64,000 nt of DNA. Source: Adiantum capillus-veneris. Its lineage: Eukaryota; Streptophyta; Polypodiopsida; Polypodiales; Pteridaceae. Every line of letters begins with the position of its first letter. The stretch's first letter is position 1. The DNA lies in assembly GCA_014529385.2 (NCBI GenBank), contig CM043961.1, positions 13,504,978-13,568,977 of the forward strand, read 5' to 3'. Position numbers and translations under genes: made by a program. Below are positions 11,092-22,298 of this stretch, one piece after another. The notes under the pieces are model-generated. The model searched no databases, had not been told where the DNA came from, and was given only the letters and a program-made list of their open reading frames with translations.

Positions 11092-12367
11092 ATGGCTGAC
11101 AATAATCAAGAGAGTATAATGAATATTGAAAACTTTGATTTTTCACATGAAGGTGCTACTTATGATGCCCCAATGTTTGTGAACTATCTTGTTACTAGGT
11201 TGCAACAAGCTATGGGCAACCCTGCCTTGCAAGCTAAAGTTACCCACCAACAATTTCATACCTATGGGATTTCCCTACCTCTCCAAGAAGAAAGAGAGCT
11301 TAAGAAGCCTCTTGTTGAGGCTTCCAAACGAAGACTCTCTCCAACAAGATAAGAGGAGGAATCCAATGAACGAGAAAGAAGTGAATCTCCAAATTCCTCT
11401 GAAGATGTGGCTCCAAAAAGACAGCGGTCTCAATGATCCCAACTCCTCCCAAGAGGAAAAGATCATCCTATAGTCCTTCTCCTCATCACTCCGAAAGAGA
11501 AGAGAGGAAACAAAGGGGAAAAAGGAAAAAAAGAGATCACCCTCTTCTCCTTTTTCTTCACCTTCCTCCTCTTTCGATGAAAGCATCGGTTATTCTCCTA
11601 GAGAATACAAGAGCAGAGAATATCACAATTCCTACCCTGCTTGGAAAAGGCCCCAAAAGCTTAAGAAGTTCAAAGAGGGAGGAAAGAATATCTATTTTCT
11701 CACCTATGATGGTACCTTTGGTGCCATTGACAAAGTATCGGCCTTCATCCAACAATTCAATGCGGCCTTTGGAGACGAGGGCTTCACAAAGTTCTCCAAG
11801 CTACACCATGTAGCTATGCCCTTTCAAAAATCTTCTCGTCAATGGTGGGATAGTCTCTGCAAGAACGGTTAAGCCCCAAGGACACGAAAAACTCTACGAA
11901 TTTCCATAATGAAGCAATTCCTTTCAAGCGATGCCAAGGACAAAGTGCTTACTGAATGGTTCAACCACATGGCTACCAACATGAAGTCCTCTGAAAGGAG
12001 AATTAACTTCATCTACATGGAAAAGAGCATGTATATAGATGCTAATGAGCCCGGTCGTACTATACCACTTGTAAATTCTCTTGCTTTTGATAAGTCAATG
12101 AAAAGCTTGGTTTCCTCGTACATGATTTTTGTCAAAGAGTCTCTAAATGATGCTGATGTTTTAACAAAACAAAGTGGTAGGAATCAAGAAGAGTTAGACT
12201 TGTCTAACTTTCTAAAAGGATTCCAAGATGTATTTATACAATGACATCCCTATGGAGTCACCTCCAAAACGAGGGGATGGTGACCATAAGATAGAGCTTC
12301 TACCTGGGAGCTCACCGCCTTTCTTAAGCTCAACAAGAGGAGATTATGGTGCAAGTGTATGAGCTGG
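11092..12367 (+). pseudogene. Gag-protease remnant of family B copy with internal deletion
   Basis: The frame opens MADNNQESIMNIENFDF, closely matching the gag start of the other family member, and runs with shifts and stops through the Ser/Arg-rich region. At 11909-12241 the gag motif SDAKDKVLTEWFN is followed directly by protease-region sequence (MKSSERRINF, then NQEELDLSNFLKGF). In the other copy these lie about 850 bp apart, so gag C-terminus, zinc knuckle and the protease active site have been deleted. The frame breaks after 12241, and family sequence stops at 12367 at the element C insertion. Confidence 0.8.
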
Positions 12368-14323
12368 TGTCATGCAACTCTGCTACCATGAAGAGAAAAA
12401 GAGCAGAGAAATGTAAGCTAAGCTTCTTTGAAGCCTACACATTTAGTGAGCAGTGATCAGGGCTTGTTAAAAGGGAAAGTTTAATCATTAATGTATACCA
12501 GATGCGGCTTAAAAGGGCCAACATATGCCTCAATGATGCAAAAAATGAGTATGATTGAAGTGAGCATAGATGGGCTATTATGATCTAAAACTATAGTGCT
12601 TGAAGTGCTCTACCAGCCTGTCTTTACGGCTCCTCGATTGGAGCTACGGTGAAGAAGTTATGACAGTTTGAAATTTAACTCGATTGCAGATCTCTACCAG
12701 ATTGGGCAACTGCAGCACCAGCTGAGGGGACAGAATTGAAATGAATGCATGGGCGTAAAGTGCTCACTTTGTGTAGCACGTCGGTCTTTTAGAATCAACG
12801 ATCGGAGTTACGGTTGCCAAGTTATGAGCCGCTAAAGATTCACCGGGGGCCGGCTCCGTACTAGTCCAGTCTGCTCGGCTGGAGTACCATCTGGGAATTT
12901 TTGAGCTTTATCAAGGTCTTGGAATGCATTGACTGCAGGGAGTGCCCAACACGGATGCGGTAAGAAGCTTCGGGCTTTTTTCAGTGAGTGCGAAGGGAGT
13001 GCTCTTAGGCCAAAGCAATCACCTATGCTTGCATCTTGAAGGCGCATGGCACTAAGAAGCTGAAATGAGCATTGAAATTCATGGATGATATTATTGATCA
13101 AACACTACTGTGTAAAGATGTCGTGCCTTGCAATAGGCTGGCCGGCATGTGCAGACCAAATGTGGTGGCCGCCCAGGTTGCTTGGAGGAATGGCCACCCA
13201 AAGTAAGGGGCTGTGGCCGCCCAAGTTAAATGGCCGTCCATTAAAAAAAAATAAGACTTAAGTGTGGAGGAAAATAAAAAGAAAAGAGCATAGCGTTCAG
13301 CAGCAGCGAGAACGAGCTGCACAGGGAGGAAAGCGCTCACAGCGGGCTCCACAACGCTGGGATCACTTTGGAGGAGAAGCAAGAAAAGATGAGCAGGGCT
13401 GGGATCACTTTGGAGGAGAAGCAAGAAAAGATGAGCAGGGCAGGGTGATACTTTTTGGTGTTTCTCCCGTGTGGAATGGTGCACTTTGACGGCGGGAGTG
13501 CCATGTCAGCAAGAGGTGGTATTTATGCCTCCCTAGCTACGACAGTGCCGTCGTTGCTAAGGGAGGGAGGGGGTTATAAATAGGTAACGATTGCATGCCA
13601 AAGAGGGTTATTACGTGAACTAAGAAAGAGAATAAGGGGAAGAGAAGCAAAGGCAAGGAGGGTTCGAAGGAGGAAAGCTCGGAGGCTCTCGCTTGCTCGC
13701 TCTCATCCACGGTAAGGAAGCTTGACTAACAAAAGGGAACGAAGGGAGAAGCTCGAAGGTAGGAAGGGGTGACGAGAAGAGCCAGATAGGGTAACGAAGA
13801 GGAAGATCTTGGAAGGAAAGCTTGGGGCAACCTCGCTCTCTCTCTCTTTCTCTCTAAAGCTTGGACAAGGAGCTTGCTTAAACTCTCTCTCTCGTCGAGC
13901 ATAAGATGAGCGGCCATGATTAAGAAGGCAAGGGAAAAACGAGGTTAAGCAAGGAACAAGAGAAATGCAAAATCTTGAAGGTATTTGAAGCAATTAAAGT
14001 GGCTGAGGAAAATTTCCATCACTGTCATCAGCTAGAGATTGATTAAACATTCTTTGTTAAGACTCGGGGTTGTTAAAGGCCCGGTTAATTCTATAAAGCG
14101 GGAGTTTAAACTCCTAGTTAGCAGATGATCCAAGTGACGCTGCTGTTAACAGCTCGCCTTGGCTAAGGATTAAGTTTTACTCAATGCATTAATGGATTAA
14201 TTGATGATTACGGCGATTGCCAGAGTCAGTTGCATCAGTTGTTCTTGTTCTCTCTCTTTCACACCTCTCACAGCCAGAGGCCCGCTGCCTGCCCGGCTCA
14301 TGTTTCAAACACATATCCCCCGA
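12368..14323 (+). repeat. 5' LTR of element C
   Basis: It matches the 3' LTR at both ends but is about 630 bp longer, because of an extra segment at roughly 12450-13080 that is missing from the 3' LTR. It also has a 42-bp tandem duplication (13358-13441) that is single in the 3' LTR. A TATA box (TATAAATA, 13575-13582) is preceded by a 16-17 bp inverted repeat at about 13530-13569. Confidence 0.85.
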
Positions 14324-14345
14324 AATATTTGGTGAACCCGATGCG
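14324..14345 (+). promoter_or_regulatory. Probable primer-binding site of element C
   Basis: TGGTGAACCCGATGCGAAAC lies a few bases after the LTR end and starts with the TGG expected for pairing with a tRNA CCA end. I cannot name the tRNA. Confidence 0.4.
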
Positions 14346-14519
14346 AAACGAGCCGGGGTGGGAGGTGAAGATGGAGATGACAGGACAAATAAAGTAGTTT
14401 ATTGGAATATTTCATTGCCAATGGATTTGATAAAAATCTAGCAGTTGCAATTTTACCTAAAATGTGGAATTAGTTCAGGGATGTCTACAGGAAGCGAAAG
14501 CCATGCAAATAAAATAGAA

Positions 14520-16300
14520 AATTGATGACGCTATAGAGCTAGCACTTGATGCTGTATGGGAGCAGTATCATAACTTTCAAGGATATGATCCAGAAGGTTT
14601 TATTGCATGTTATGAAGCTGAGATGAAGAGACGACATGTTTTAGAAAGTCGGATGATTGCAGCTTTTGAAGAGGTTGTAAACTTAGATTTTAAAAAGCAG
14701 ATTCAAGAACTGACAGAAGCATATTCCACATGGTGGGACTATTTTGCAGAGGAATTTATTTATGAAAGCTCAAGTATTCTAGATTTGGAAATAAAAGAGA
14801 TTACTGAATGAAGCCAAGTTGTCTTTAGTAAAGGTGAAGGGGATCAGATGCAGTTCCTCAACTATGATGAATTCTGGGAGCATATTTTTGCAAGAAGCAA
14901 AGCCAAAGAAAGTGCTGAGCTGGAAATAGCAGATTCAATTTCAGAGGAGAACATTTTGAGCAATGAGAAAAGGTAACGATGAATTTAATGTTGAAACAGA
15001 CTTATATGATTTTTTTTCAAAGATCGCTCGCATGGATGCTACCTCTAATAATGGTTCCAGTGAAGACATAGACTGCACATCAAGTGGTTCACAAGCTCCT
15101 GACCTTGAAATGGGTTATTCTGAAGGAGTTCATCAAGTAGATGAGCTTCTATAGGATATTACTAAAACTATTAGCACTATAGTCGAGCAGGACAACATGT
15201 TGCTGCAGATGATTGCATAAACAAAGCTATTATATACATAGTAGCTGATGAAGTGACCAAGATTGTGGGCCCAGTATAGGATGAACCTGAGGATGTCAAT
15301 GAACCTATGATTGCTACTAACCATATTTTTGCAGATGCTATTATCATGGAAGAAGATGCCATAATCGATGATTTTTTGTCTAGATCTGAAGGAGATAATT
15401 ATGACAATATAGAAGAGCTTTCTGATACATGTAATTCTTTAGAGGGGGTGCCAGATGATCCTTTACAGTGCTATGATGGATTGCTAAGTAACATGGATGC
15501 TTATGAGGAAGCAGAGAATGATATTGATAAGTATGAAGATTGATTAGATCATGCTGATTGTGAATAGGTTATCGACAGGGATTCGACATCTATGCTTGTA
15601 CATGGGCTGCATGAGGAGATAACTCCTACAATTTTGATGAATGTTGAGATTTCCAAGGGTGATTTATTTGAAGAAGCTATGAATGAAGATCTATAGGATA
15701 AAGCTTTTTTTCATGATCGAGATGAAAACCCAACAGGTAGAAATTCTTCTAATGATACAGGTCGAGAGACTCCCAAGGTGTTTTGTGATGGCTATGAAGC
15801 TAGAGGGGGTGATGGTGCTAAATCATCCTTTATACTACAAAAAGTGCACAGGGTTCTTTATTTCCTTGGACAATGTGCCAAATGTAGCTAGATTTGGATG
15901 TTATTCCTATTGATGCTTATGTCAATGATGTCCTGGCTTCCAGTAAAAGGGAGTCATATTTCTTTAATGCTTGTTGGTAACGAGCTTAAATTGTTACGGG
16001 ATGTGGGTGCTGCACGATGCTTCATGTGAAGCTCTAGTATATTGCGGAGCCCATCAATGCTATGTGATCTCAATGGTGTTTGATCCAGGGGATTCTAAGG
16101 ATATTCATAAGCATATTCAATATGGATGGATGTTGTTAAGTATGCATAGTGATTGCGTGCTATTTGAACCAGGGGTAGCATATTTGCACCAAAAATGCTT
16201 GATGCTGAATGATGCAAGAGATGTATGCTCATGTGGATATTATGATGCTCCAGTATGTGGGAAATTCCTTATCATCCCATTTGATCCTGGGGGTTACTAA
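14520..16300 (+). pseudogene. Acidic gag-like coding region of element C
   Basis: A chain of plus-strand frames (14555-14811, 14963-15154, 15307-15543, 15683-15913, 15971-16300) reads as one decayed acidic protein. Its segments include KKQIQELTEAYSTWWDYFAE, MEEDAIIDDFLSRSEGD and a Cys-rich end (LNDARDVCSCGYYDAPVCGK). Stops between segments are mostly TAG. There is no known domain. The position between LTRs suggests a gag-like or captured protein. Function unknown. Confidence 0.4.
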
Positions 16301-16887
16301 AGTGCAAGTTGCAGATGCAGAGGATACCAGATGCCTGATCTAGCAGGCTGCATGATACAAGGTTTTGTTTTCTAGATTATGCTAAGTCAGAAGAGTGTTT
16401 GGTTATGCATTCAATAAGATTACATGGCTGGCTTCCAATTGACTTATTTGGACAATTAATGAAATATCTTCACATCTTTTGAGTTGGTTCTGCTACCAAA
16501 ACTTGAGGTAAAGGACTTGACGGCCATTCCGTGTGCAGACGGAGTAAGGCATACTTGAGCTTGACAGGGTTCCTTAAAGCGAGCTTAATGGTCAAGCCAT
16601 GTGCATCATTAACTGGAGCACTTGAGTCTGGCAGGATTCATTAAACAGGTTATCCATAATTGAATGCTTTGAAGATACGGCATATACAGTTCAGATATTT
16701 TTGATGGACAGCTACCTAATTATTAAGCTAGAACATTGATGATAGGGTATAAGCCTTATTTCATTTTTCATATTTTTACCAGTTACGTGAGTCTGATGAT
16801 GGCAAAGAGAATAAGGTACCTTTAGCAGATGCAGAGTGAAGTGCAATTGGCACAAATCAGAGGCTGTGCAGGTTCAGAGGGGATGGA

Positions 16888-18213
16888 TGTCGTGCAGCTC
16901 CGCTACCATGAAGAGAAAAAGAGCAGAGAAATGTAAGCTAAGCTTCTTTAAAGCCTACACATTTAGTGAGCAGTTTTATGAGTAATGTATCACGGATGAT
17001 ATTATGATCAAACACTACTCTGTAAAGATGTTGTGCGTTGTAATAAGCTGGACGGCATGTGCAGACCAAATGTGGTGGACGCCCAATGGTTGCTCCAATG
17101 GTGGCCGCCCAGGTTGCTTGGAGGAATGGCCACCCAAAGTAAGGGGGTGTGGCCGCCCAAGTTAAATGGCCGTCCCATTTAAAAAAAATAGGACTTAAGT
17201 GTGGAGGAAAATAAAAAACAAAGAGCATAGCGTTCAGTAGCAGCGAGAACGAGCTGGACAGGGAGGAAAGCGCTCACAGCGGGCTCCACAACGCTGGGAT
17301 CACTTTGGAGGAGAAGCAAGAAAAGACGAGCAGGGCAGGGTGATATTTTTTGGTGTTTCTCACGTGCGGAATGATGCACTTTGACGGCCGGACTGCCATG
17401 TCAGCAAGAGGTGGTATTTATGCCTCCCTAGCAACGACGATGCCGTCGTTGCTAAGGGAGGGAGGGGGTTATAAATAGGTAACGGTTGCATGCCAAAGAG
17501 GGTTATTACGTGAACTAAGAAGGAGAATAAGGGGAAGAGAAGCAAAGGAAAGGAGGGTTCGAAGGAGGAAAGCTCGGAGGCTCTCGCTTGCTCGCTCTCA
17601 TCCACGATAAGGAAGCTTGACTAACAAAAGGGAACGAAGGGTGAAGCTCGAAGGCAGGAAGGGGTGACGAGAAGAGCCAGATAGGGTAACGAAGAGGAAG
17701 AGCTTGGAAGGAAAGCTTGGGGCAACCTCGCTCTCTCTCTCTCTCTTTCTCTCTCAAGCTTGGACAAGGAGCTCGCTTAAACTCTCTCTCTTGCTGAGCA
17801 TAAGATGAGCGGCCATGATTAAGAAGGCAAGGGAAAAACGAGGTTAAGCAAGGAACAAGAGCAATGCAGAATCTTGAAGGTATTTGAAGCAGTTAAAGTG
17901 GCAGAGGAAAATTTCCATCACCGTCAGCAACTAGATATTGATTAAACATTCTCTGTTAAGACTCGAGGTCGTTAAAGGCCCGGTTAATTTTGGAAAGCGG
18001 GAGTTTAAACTCCTAGTTAGCAGATGATCCAAGTGATGGTACTGTTAACAACCCGCCTTGGCTAAGGATAAAGTTGTACTCAATGCATTAATCAATGAAT
18101 TTATGATTGCCAGAGTCAGTTGCATCAGTTTTCTTGTTCTCTCTCTTTCACACCTCTCCAGCGAGAGTCCGGACGCCTGCCTGACTCACGTTTTGAACAC
18201 ATATCCCCCGACA
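16888..18213 (+). repeat. 3' LTR of element C
   Basis: It begins TGTCGTGCAGC and ends CCCGACA. A TATA box TATAAATA lies at 17470-17477. Just upstream, arms CCTCCCTAGCAACGAC (17423-17438) and GTCGTTGCTAAGGGAGG (17445-17461) can form a stem with a 6-nt loop and one unpaired base. A (CT)n tract lies near 17730. Confidence 0.85.
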
Positions 18214-18340
18214 CTGGTAGATAACTTTTGTTCACCAATCCTCATTAGGAAAGAAATGGACTCATTTTTGGGCCTTTTAGCTCTAGTGAGAGAAAGCTCC
18301 TTAGCCAATAGGAAGAAGGCTAACGTTACGTTGAAAAAAC
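18214..18340 (+). pseudogene. Resumed family B sequence after element C
   Basis: CTGGTAGATAACTTTTGTTC continues the sequence interrupted at 12367; the intact family member has CTGGTAGACAAAGGG at this point in RT. Similarity fades before 18340. Confidence 0.6.
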
Positions 18341-19289
18341 CTTTTTTCTCATTTTGAAAATGTCCATGAAAACCATTTTGGTGAAATTGTCATTATCATC
18401 AGAAAAGTAAGGCGCTTGATAATGACATCTTGCACAAGCGTCGAACGCCTTTTTATGACCCGCCACTGTTGCTATCCTATAAAGTGAAGTACTTGTACTT
18501 GTGCATCTCGCACAAGTATCAATCACCTTTTTATGAAGTACTCGCAATTTAAATTCGAACAGATCATACTTAATGTGATTGATCTATACTATTTAAGACT
18601 ATCATAAGGAGACAGAACCAAGCGAATAGAGGTCCTTGAGGGGTCTCTGGGACCTCTATTCGCTTGGTTCTGACCTCATGAGGCCCTAGGATTAATACTT
18701 AGCATTTTTTAAGCCCATGGATGCACCCGGAATGTCCAAAAACCTTAGGATAGCTCTTTAAAACGTTGAAATCTGACTTCTCAGGGGTCTCTATTCGCTT
18801 GGTACTGACCTCATTGAGGCCTAGGGGCTCAGGGACCTCTATTCGCTTGGTACTGACCTCATTGAGGCCTAGGCGCTCAGGGGCCTCTATTTGCTTGGTA
18901 CTGACCTCATTGAGGTCCTAGGCTTAAAAATGCTATACCTTGAGCTAGAGACGTCAGATTTCGGCATTTTAAAAAGCCATCCTAAGGTTTTTGGACGTTC
19001 CGGATGCATCCGTGGTACTATTTTTGTATTTTAAAAACAAATCTTATGCGTTTTCTCTCATCGCACATCACATCACTCATTAAGGTTCACTGACATGAAT
19101 TTTTGTGTACACTTAAGTTGGACTCTCGAAAAGCATTTTGTACAAGCATGCATTTAAGTGATTGAGCAAACTTTTATGTATGTACTATGAGAAATAGAAT
19201 TTCAAGAAAAAACTTTTGCATTTTTCATAATTACCTCTCTCTATGATGAGTTGGCGTTTCTTACAGGGCCCAAAATTGAGTCCAAGTTT
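18341..19289. repeat. Foldback-like insertion with inverted arms and 48-bp tandem repeats
   Basis: A perfect 21-bp inverted repeat (18615-18635 and 18650-18670, 14-nt loop) encloses a hairpin. A second pair of ~68-bp inverted arms (about 18712-18779 and 18951-19019) share ACCTTAGGATAGC versus its complement and TGCACCCGGAATGTCC versus its complement. Between the second pair are three units with CTCTATTCGCTTGGTACTG starting at 18789, 18837 and 18885 (48-bp period), plus a fourth related unit at 18654. No coding sequence. The structure separates two parts of a family B RT, so it looks inserted. Confidence 0.7.
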
Positions 19290-19547
19290 CTCCTAATGTT
19301 TAGTGCAAAAGAAATATGGCACATACCACATGTGTGTGGACTATTGACACTAAATTGTTTCACTATCAACAATAGATTTCACTTACCACCTATAGAAGAT
19401 ATGTGTGATAAGATACAAGGTTTGACTAAGTTCAATAGGATTGACCTTAAAAGTAGATATCATCAAATAAGGATAGTGAATGACGATATCTTGTTGAACG
19501 TCAATAAACCTTTGACTTTCCTCTTCATCTCTCATTTTCCACTATAG
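19290..19547 (+). pseudogene. Gypsy RT fragment related to family B
   Basis: The frame contains FNRIDLKSRYHQIRIVNDD, matching the RT motif FSRIDLKSGYHQIRIVDED of the family B element. Upstream, in another frame, it resembles KKDGTYRMCVDYRALN. The fragment ends before the catalytic YLDD-type motif. Confidence 0.75.
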
Positions 19548-19599
19548 TAACAAGCTCACTATCCAACATCCTTAGATTATCTTTAGTCCCCATCTATGA

Positions 19600-20460
19600 T
19601 TGCCAAGACTTTTCTTCATGAAGTGGGGTAGTGTTAAGCTTTGAGCTTCAAGTAGCCATTCATGTATAAAAGTTTTAAAGCATGTTGTTCTTGCAAGCCA
19701 TTTCACTAGAGTGGAGTCTCTTATTCTTTTTTATACTAGCAAAAGACAATGATAAAGGAAATATTTGGCTCATTGAAGTCTGAGTTGCGGTAATGTGTAG
19801 CCTAAATGCAACTTAAAGCAGACATGGTTTTTTCATACAAGGTACTAAATAAGTACTCTTATTCTCTCTCCACATCATGGCCCCATTCTATTGGTCATGT
19901 GGGCAATTTTGTTCATGCAAACCATTGCATTAGAATGGAATATTTATTCCATTGATCACAAGGAAAAAAAACAATTCCGTGGAGAATCTAAAGCTCAATA
20001 TCAATTATAAACCATGGTTATGTGTAGCCCAACTACAACTAAAAGCATGTGTGGTTTTTCATGTACAAGCTACCCACTACTCCAAAGATCTCTTCCGTCA
20101 AGTCCCCATTCTACTTATTTGTGGTTGTATTCTTTTTCCTTGGAGGTCATTGCAAAAAAATGGAATTGCATGTTCTTTTTGAGCTTGAATGCATGCATAG
20201 AAAATGTAAGCTGGTTTCATTCCTATGAGCATGTAGAGCCAAAGAACCTTTTTATTCTATTGAGAAGACATGCCAACCCTTTTTCTTTTGGCTTAGCATA
20301 AACCTCCTAAGGTTTTTCCCTTATTTTGAATCTCCTCTTTACAAAAAGAGTTCCACAAGCCCACAACTAAAACACCACAACTAAAATACTGACGCTATGT
20401 AACTTTAGTGTTGGGTGAAGGTCTATATTAAGTAATCTAGGCCTTCAACCATAATGCATT
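19600..20460. repeat. Degenerate ~225-bp repeats
   Basis: Three diverged units share the pattern 'TGCAAACCATTGCA-TTAGAATGGAAT', at about 19688, 19911 and 20138. The shared GTGTAGCC-CAACT region near 19795 and 20022 also repeats. There is no supported gene. Confidence 0.4.
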
Positions 20461-20463
20461 GCA

Positions 20464-20966
20464 ATGATGGCTAGAACTACGTACAATATAGCTATAGCTA
20501 CCAAGTCTCTAGCATGTCTTCATTTAAACCTCATGAGTGTAGTCACCCTAGCCTTGTTAAACATCAACACCCATATCAAACATAGAGGATTTGCTGCTAC
20601 TTTTCAAAACTTATGTCGTGATTTCTATTGGCATGCTATGAGAAGTGATGTTAAACAATATGTTTCAACTTGTTTGATTTACCAAAAAGATCAAAGCAGC
20701 AACAGGTAAGAAATTGGGACTTTTACACCCTCTTCCCATTCTTGCAAGACCTTGGGAACACATTTCAATGGGTTTTGTTAATGGTCTTCCACTCATTGTT
20801 CACAAGCATGACATTAGGGCCAAAAACAGCTAGAAAAGGGTTGTTTGTTAATCTAACAATATGGTCCAATAGTCATTTGATACGTATACAAAACTATGGC
20901 ACTCTTGTCTCCTCTATCTTCGGTTTTGGTGGTCCTATTTTGACAGGGAGCGGCCAAATGTCTTGA
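20464..20966 (+). pseudogene. Gypsy integrase N-terminal remnant
   Basis: The motif HIKHRGFAATFQNLCRDFYW, then [19 protein letters not shown], is the integrase zinc-binding (H2C2) domain. The second Cys of the final C-x2-C is replaced by Tyr. The continuation ([11 protein letters not shown]-like, in another frame) is badly broken. It is the same class as family B but too diverged to assign. Confidence 0.65.
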
Positions 20967-21238
20967 TCATAAGGCTGAAACTGCTATATTTAGGTGATTT
21001 CGGCGAGTAAGCTCATTAAATTTGTGGCCCAAAGTAATGAAGTCTCATCTTTTACTCTATTCTATATTTCACAAAATTGTTGTCAAAAGATACAAAATTA
21101 ATGTGAGAGGGCTCTAAAAACAAGGCCATTATGACAAATCACCTACTTTTTTCAAACATATACCTTTTTCACTTTCCCTCTATTTTGCATTTCCATCTCT
21201 GTATTTTCTTTCTTCTTCTCTAATCTCTGAGTTTCCAT
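20967..21238. other. Unassigned stretch
   Basis: No feature is recognised other than a pyrimidine-rich stretch at 21150-21235 that may be the promoter or 5' UTR of the following coding sequence. Confidence 0.4.
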
Positions 21239-22298
21239 GGCGTCTTCTGCATGTCGCCCTTCACATAACATAACTTCTTGTGACTTTCATAACGTTAGAG
21301 AGGATGATCTTTGGAAAACCATATCTTTTCGTGTGAATGACTAGGTAACAATGCCTCCTTCATGCAAAGGTGTACACAGAGTGAAGAGAACTAAATGTGA
21401 TAAATTAAAAAACCATTGGAAAGGTATTGCTCTTGCTTTCAAAGTGACCGACAATGGCTGGCTAGCTAAGGTTCAACATGTGTACATGGCCAAGGATATG
21501 GTGTTAGACTTGGACGAACATCCCACACTGCATTCTTACTGTAATTAAAAGAAAAACTTCTATTTGATACAATGAATTTTTCATTCTCCCATTGTTTTTT
21601 CTCATTTTTTGATTCCATTCCAGATATATTTCCTTCAACAACTGTGGAATGGCAGCCTGTGGAGAGACTAAGTGGGTCGTTCAAAGCAATGCATAAAGTG
21701 ATTGCAGATGCTATGTATGCTGACAAGGCACCTTCGTTTTACAAAACAATGGATTTGTTTGTCTATTTTGCAGAATACAAGGTTCCATCATGAGAAGGTG
21801 CATATGGAGAACTACATCAGTTACCCATTACCACCATAAGTTTACTTGACTGAGAAGCTCCTGATGCATGTACTATATCAAACTTCAAATCCAAGATCAA
21901 AGAAGACATCCTTAAAGCTATGTCTTTGGGCAGGATATCAAGAAGGATTAAAGTTCAATGGTTCTTTCCTATACATGTCTTTGTGGCATGTTTCAATACA
22001 ATGGGCTTGCAGAGAACAAAGACGATGTGGCTTAATAGAAGACTTTCTATGACTGAACTGGATAATGTACTTGGAGACGGATGGAGCACCAAAGAAACTT
22101 TTCATATTGGCGATAATATTACTTGTAGAGTAAGCCAAAATTTAATGTCTATCTCATATCAACTATGTCATCAACCATTCGTTTTGGGCTATGACTATCG
22201 GAACGGAGAAGCAAATTAGGTAGTTAGGTTCCTCACGACTCTGAGGAAAATTGTCCAGAGTTTAAACTAAAGGTCACAGTCCATCCACACACTGAGAA
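21239..22298 (+). pseudogene. Unidentified multi-exon coding sequence, 5' part, split by a retrotransposon
   Basis: Reading starts ATGGCGTCTTCTGCATG at 21239. It passes one TAG at about 21342 and continues to 21548. A pyrimidine-rich acceptor (TTGATTCCATTCCAG) ends near 21623, and an open stretch follows (TVEWQPVERLSGSFKAMHKV). Further frames contain KVQWFFPIHVFVACF and MTELDNVLGDGWSTK. The last part (ENCPEFKLKVTVHPHTE) runs up to 22298, and the same frame resumes at 35967 after the inserted element. I do not recognise the protein. Stops and shifts make it a pseudogene in this copy. Confidence 0.5.

Larger units (their letters stand above)
9085..12367 (+). mobile_element. Chromovirus family B, decayed plus-strand copy (5' part)
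   Basis: This copy matches the nearly complete family B element found on the minus strand at 43240-52011. It has a 5' LTR, a PBS and a gag frame, then a gag-protease fusion caused by a deletion near 11967. It is then interrupted by element C at 12368. The same element resumes at 18214 with a short piece of sequence that is continuous with the broken end, and RT-like sequence follows at 19290. Confidence 0.85.
12368..18213 (+). mobile_element. Non-autonomous LTR retrotransposon C, nested in family B copy
   Basis: Two related LTRs (12368-14323 and 16888-18213) flank 2.56 kb of internal sequence. CTGGT is found on both sides (12364-12368 and 18214-18218). Removing the element rejoins family B sequence (GAGCTGGTAGA), which confirms the boundaries. 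A purine-rich tract (CAGAGGGGATGGA) precedes the 3' LTR. No protease, RT, RNase H or integrase motif is present inside, so it must have been mobilised by another element. Confidence 0.85.
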
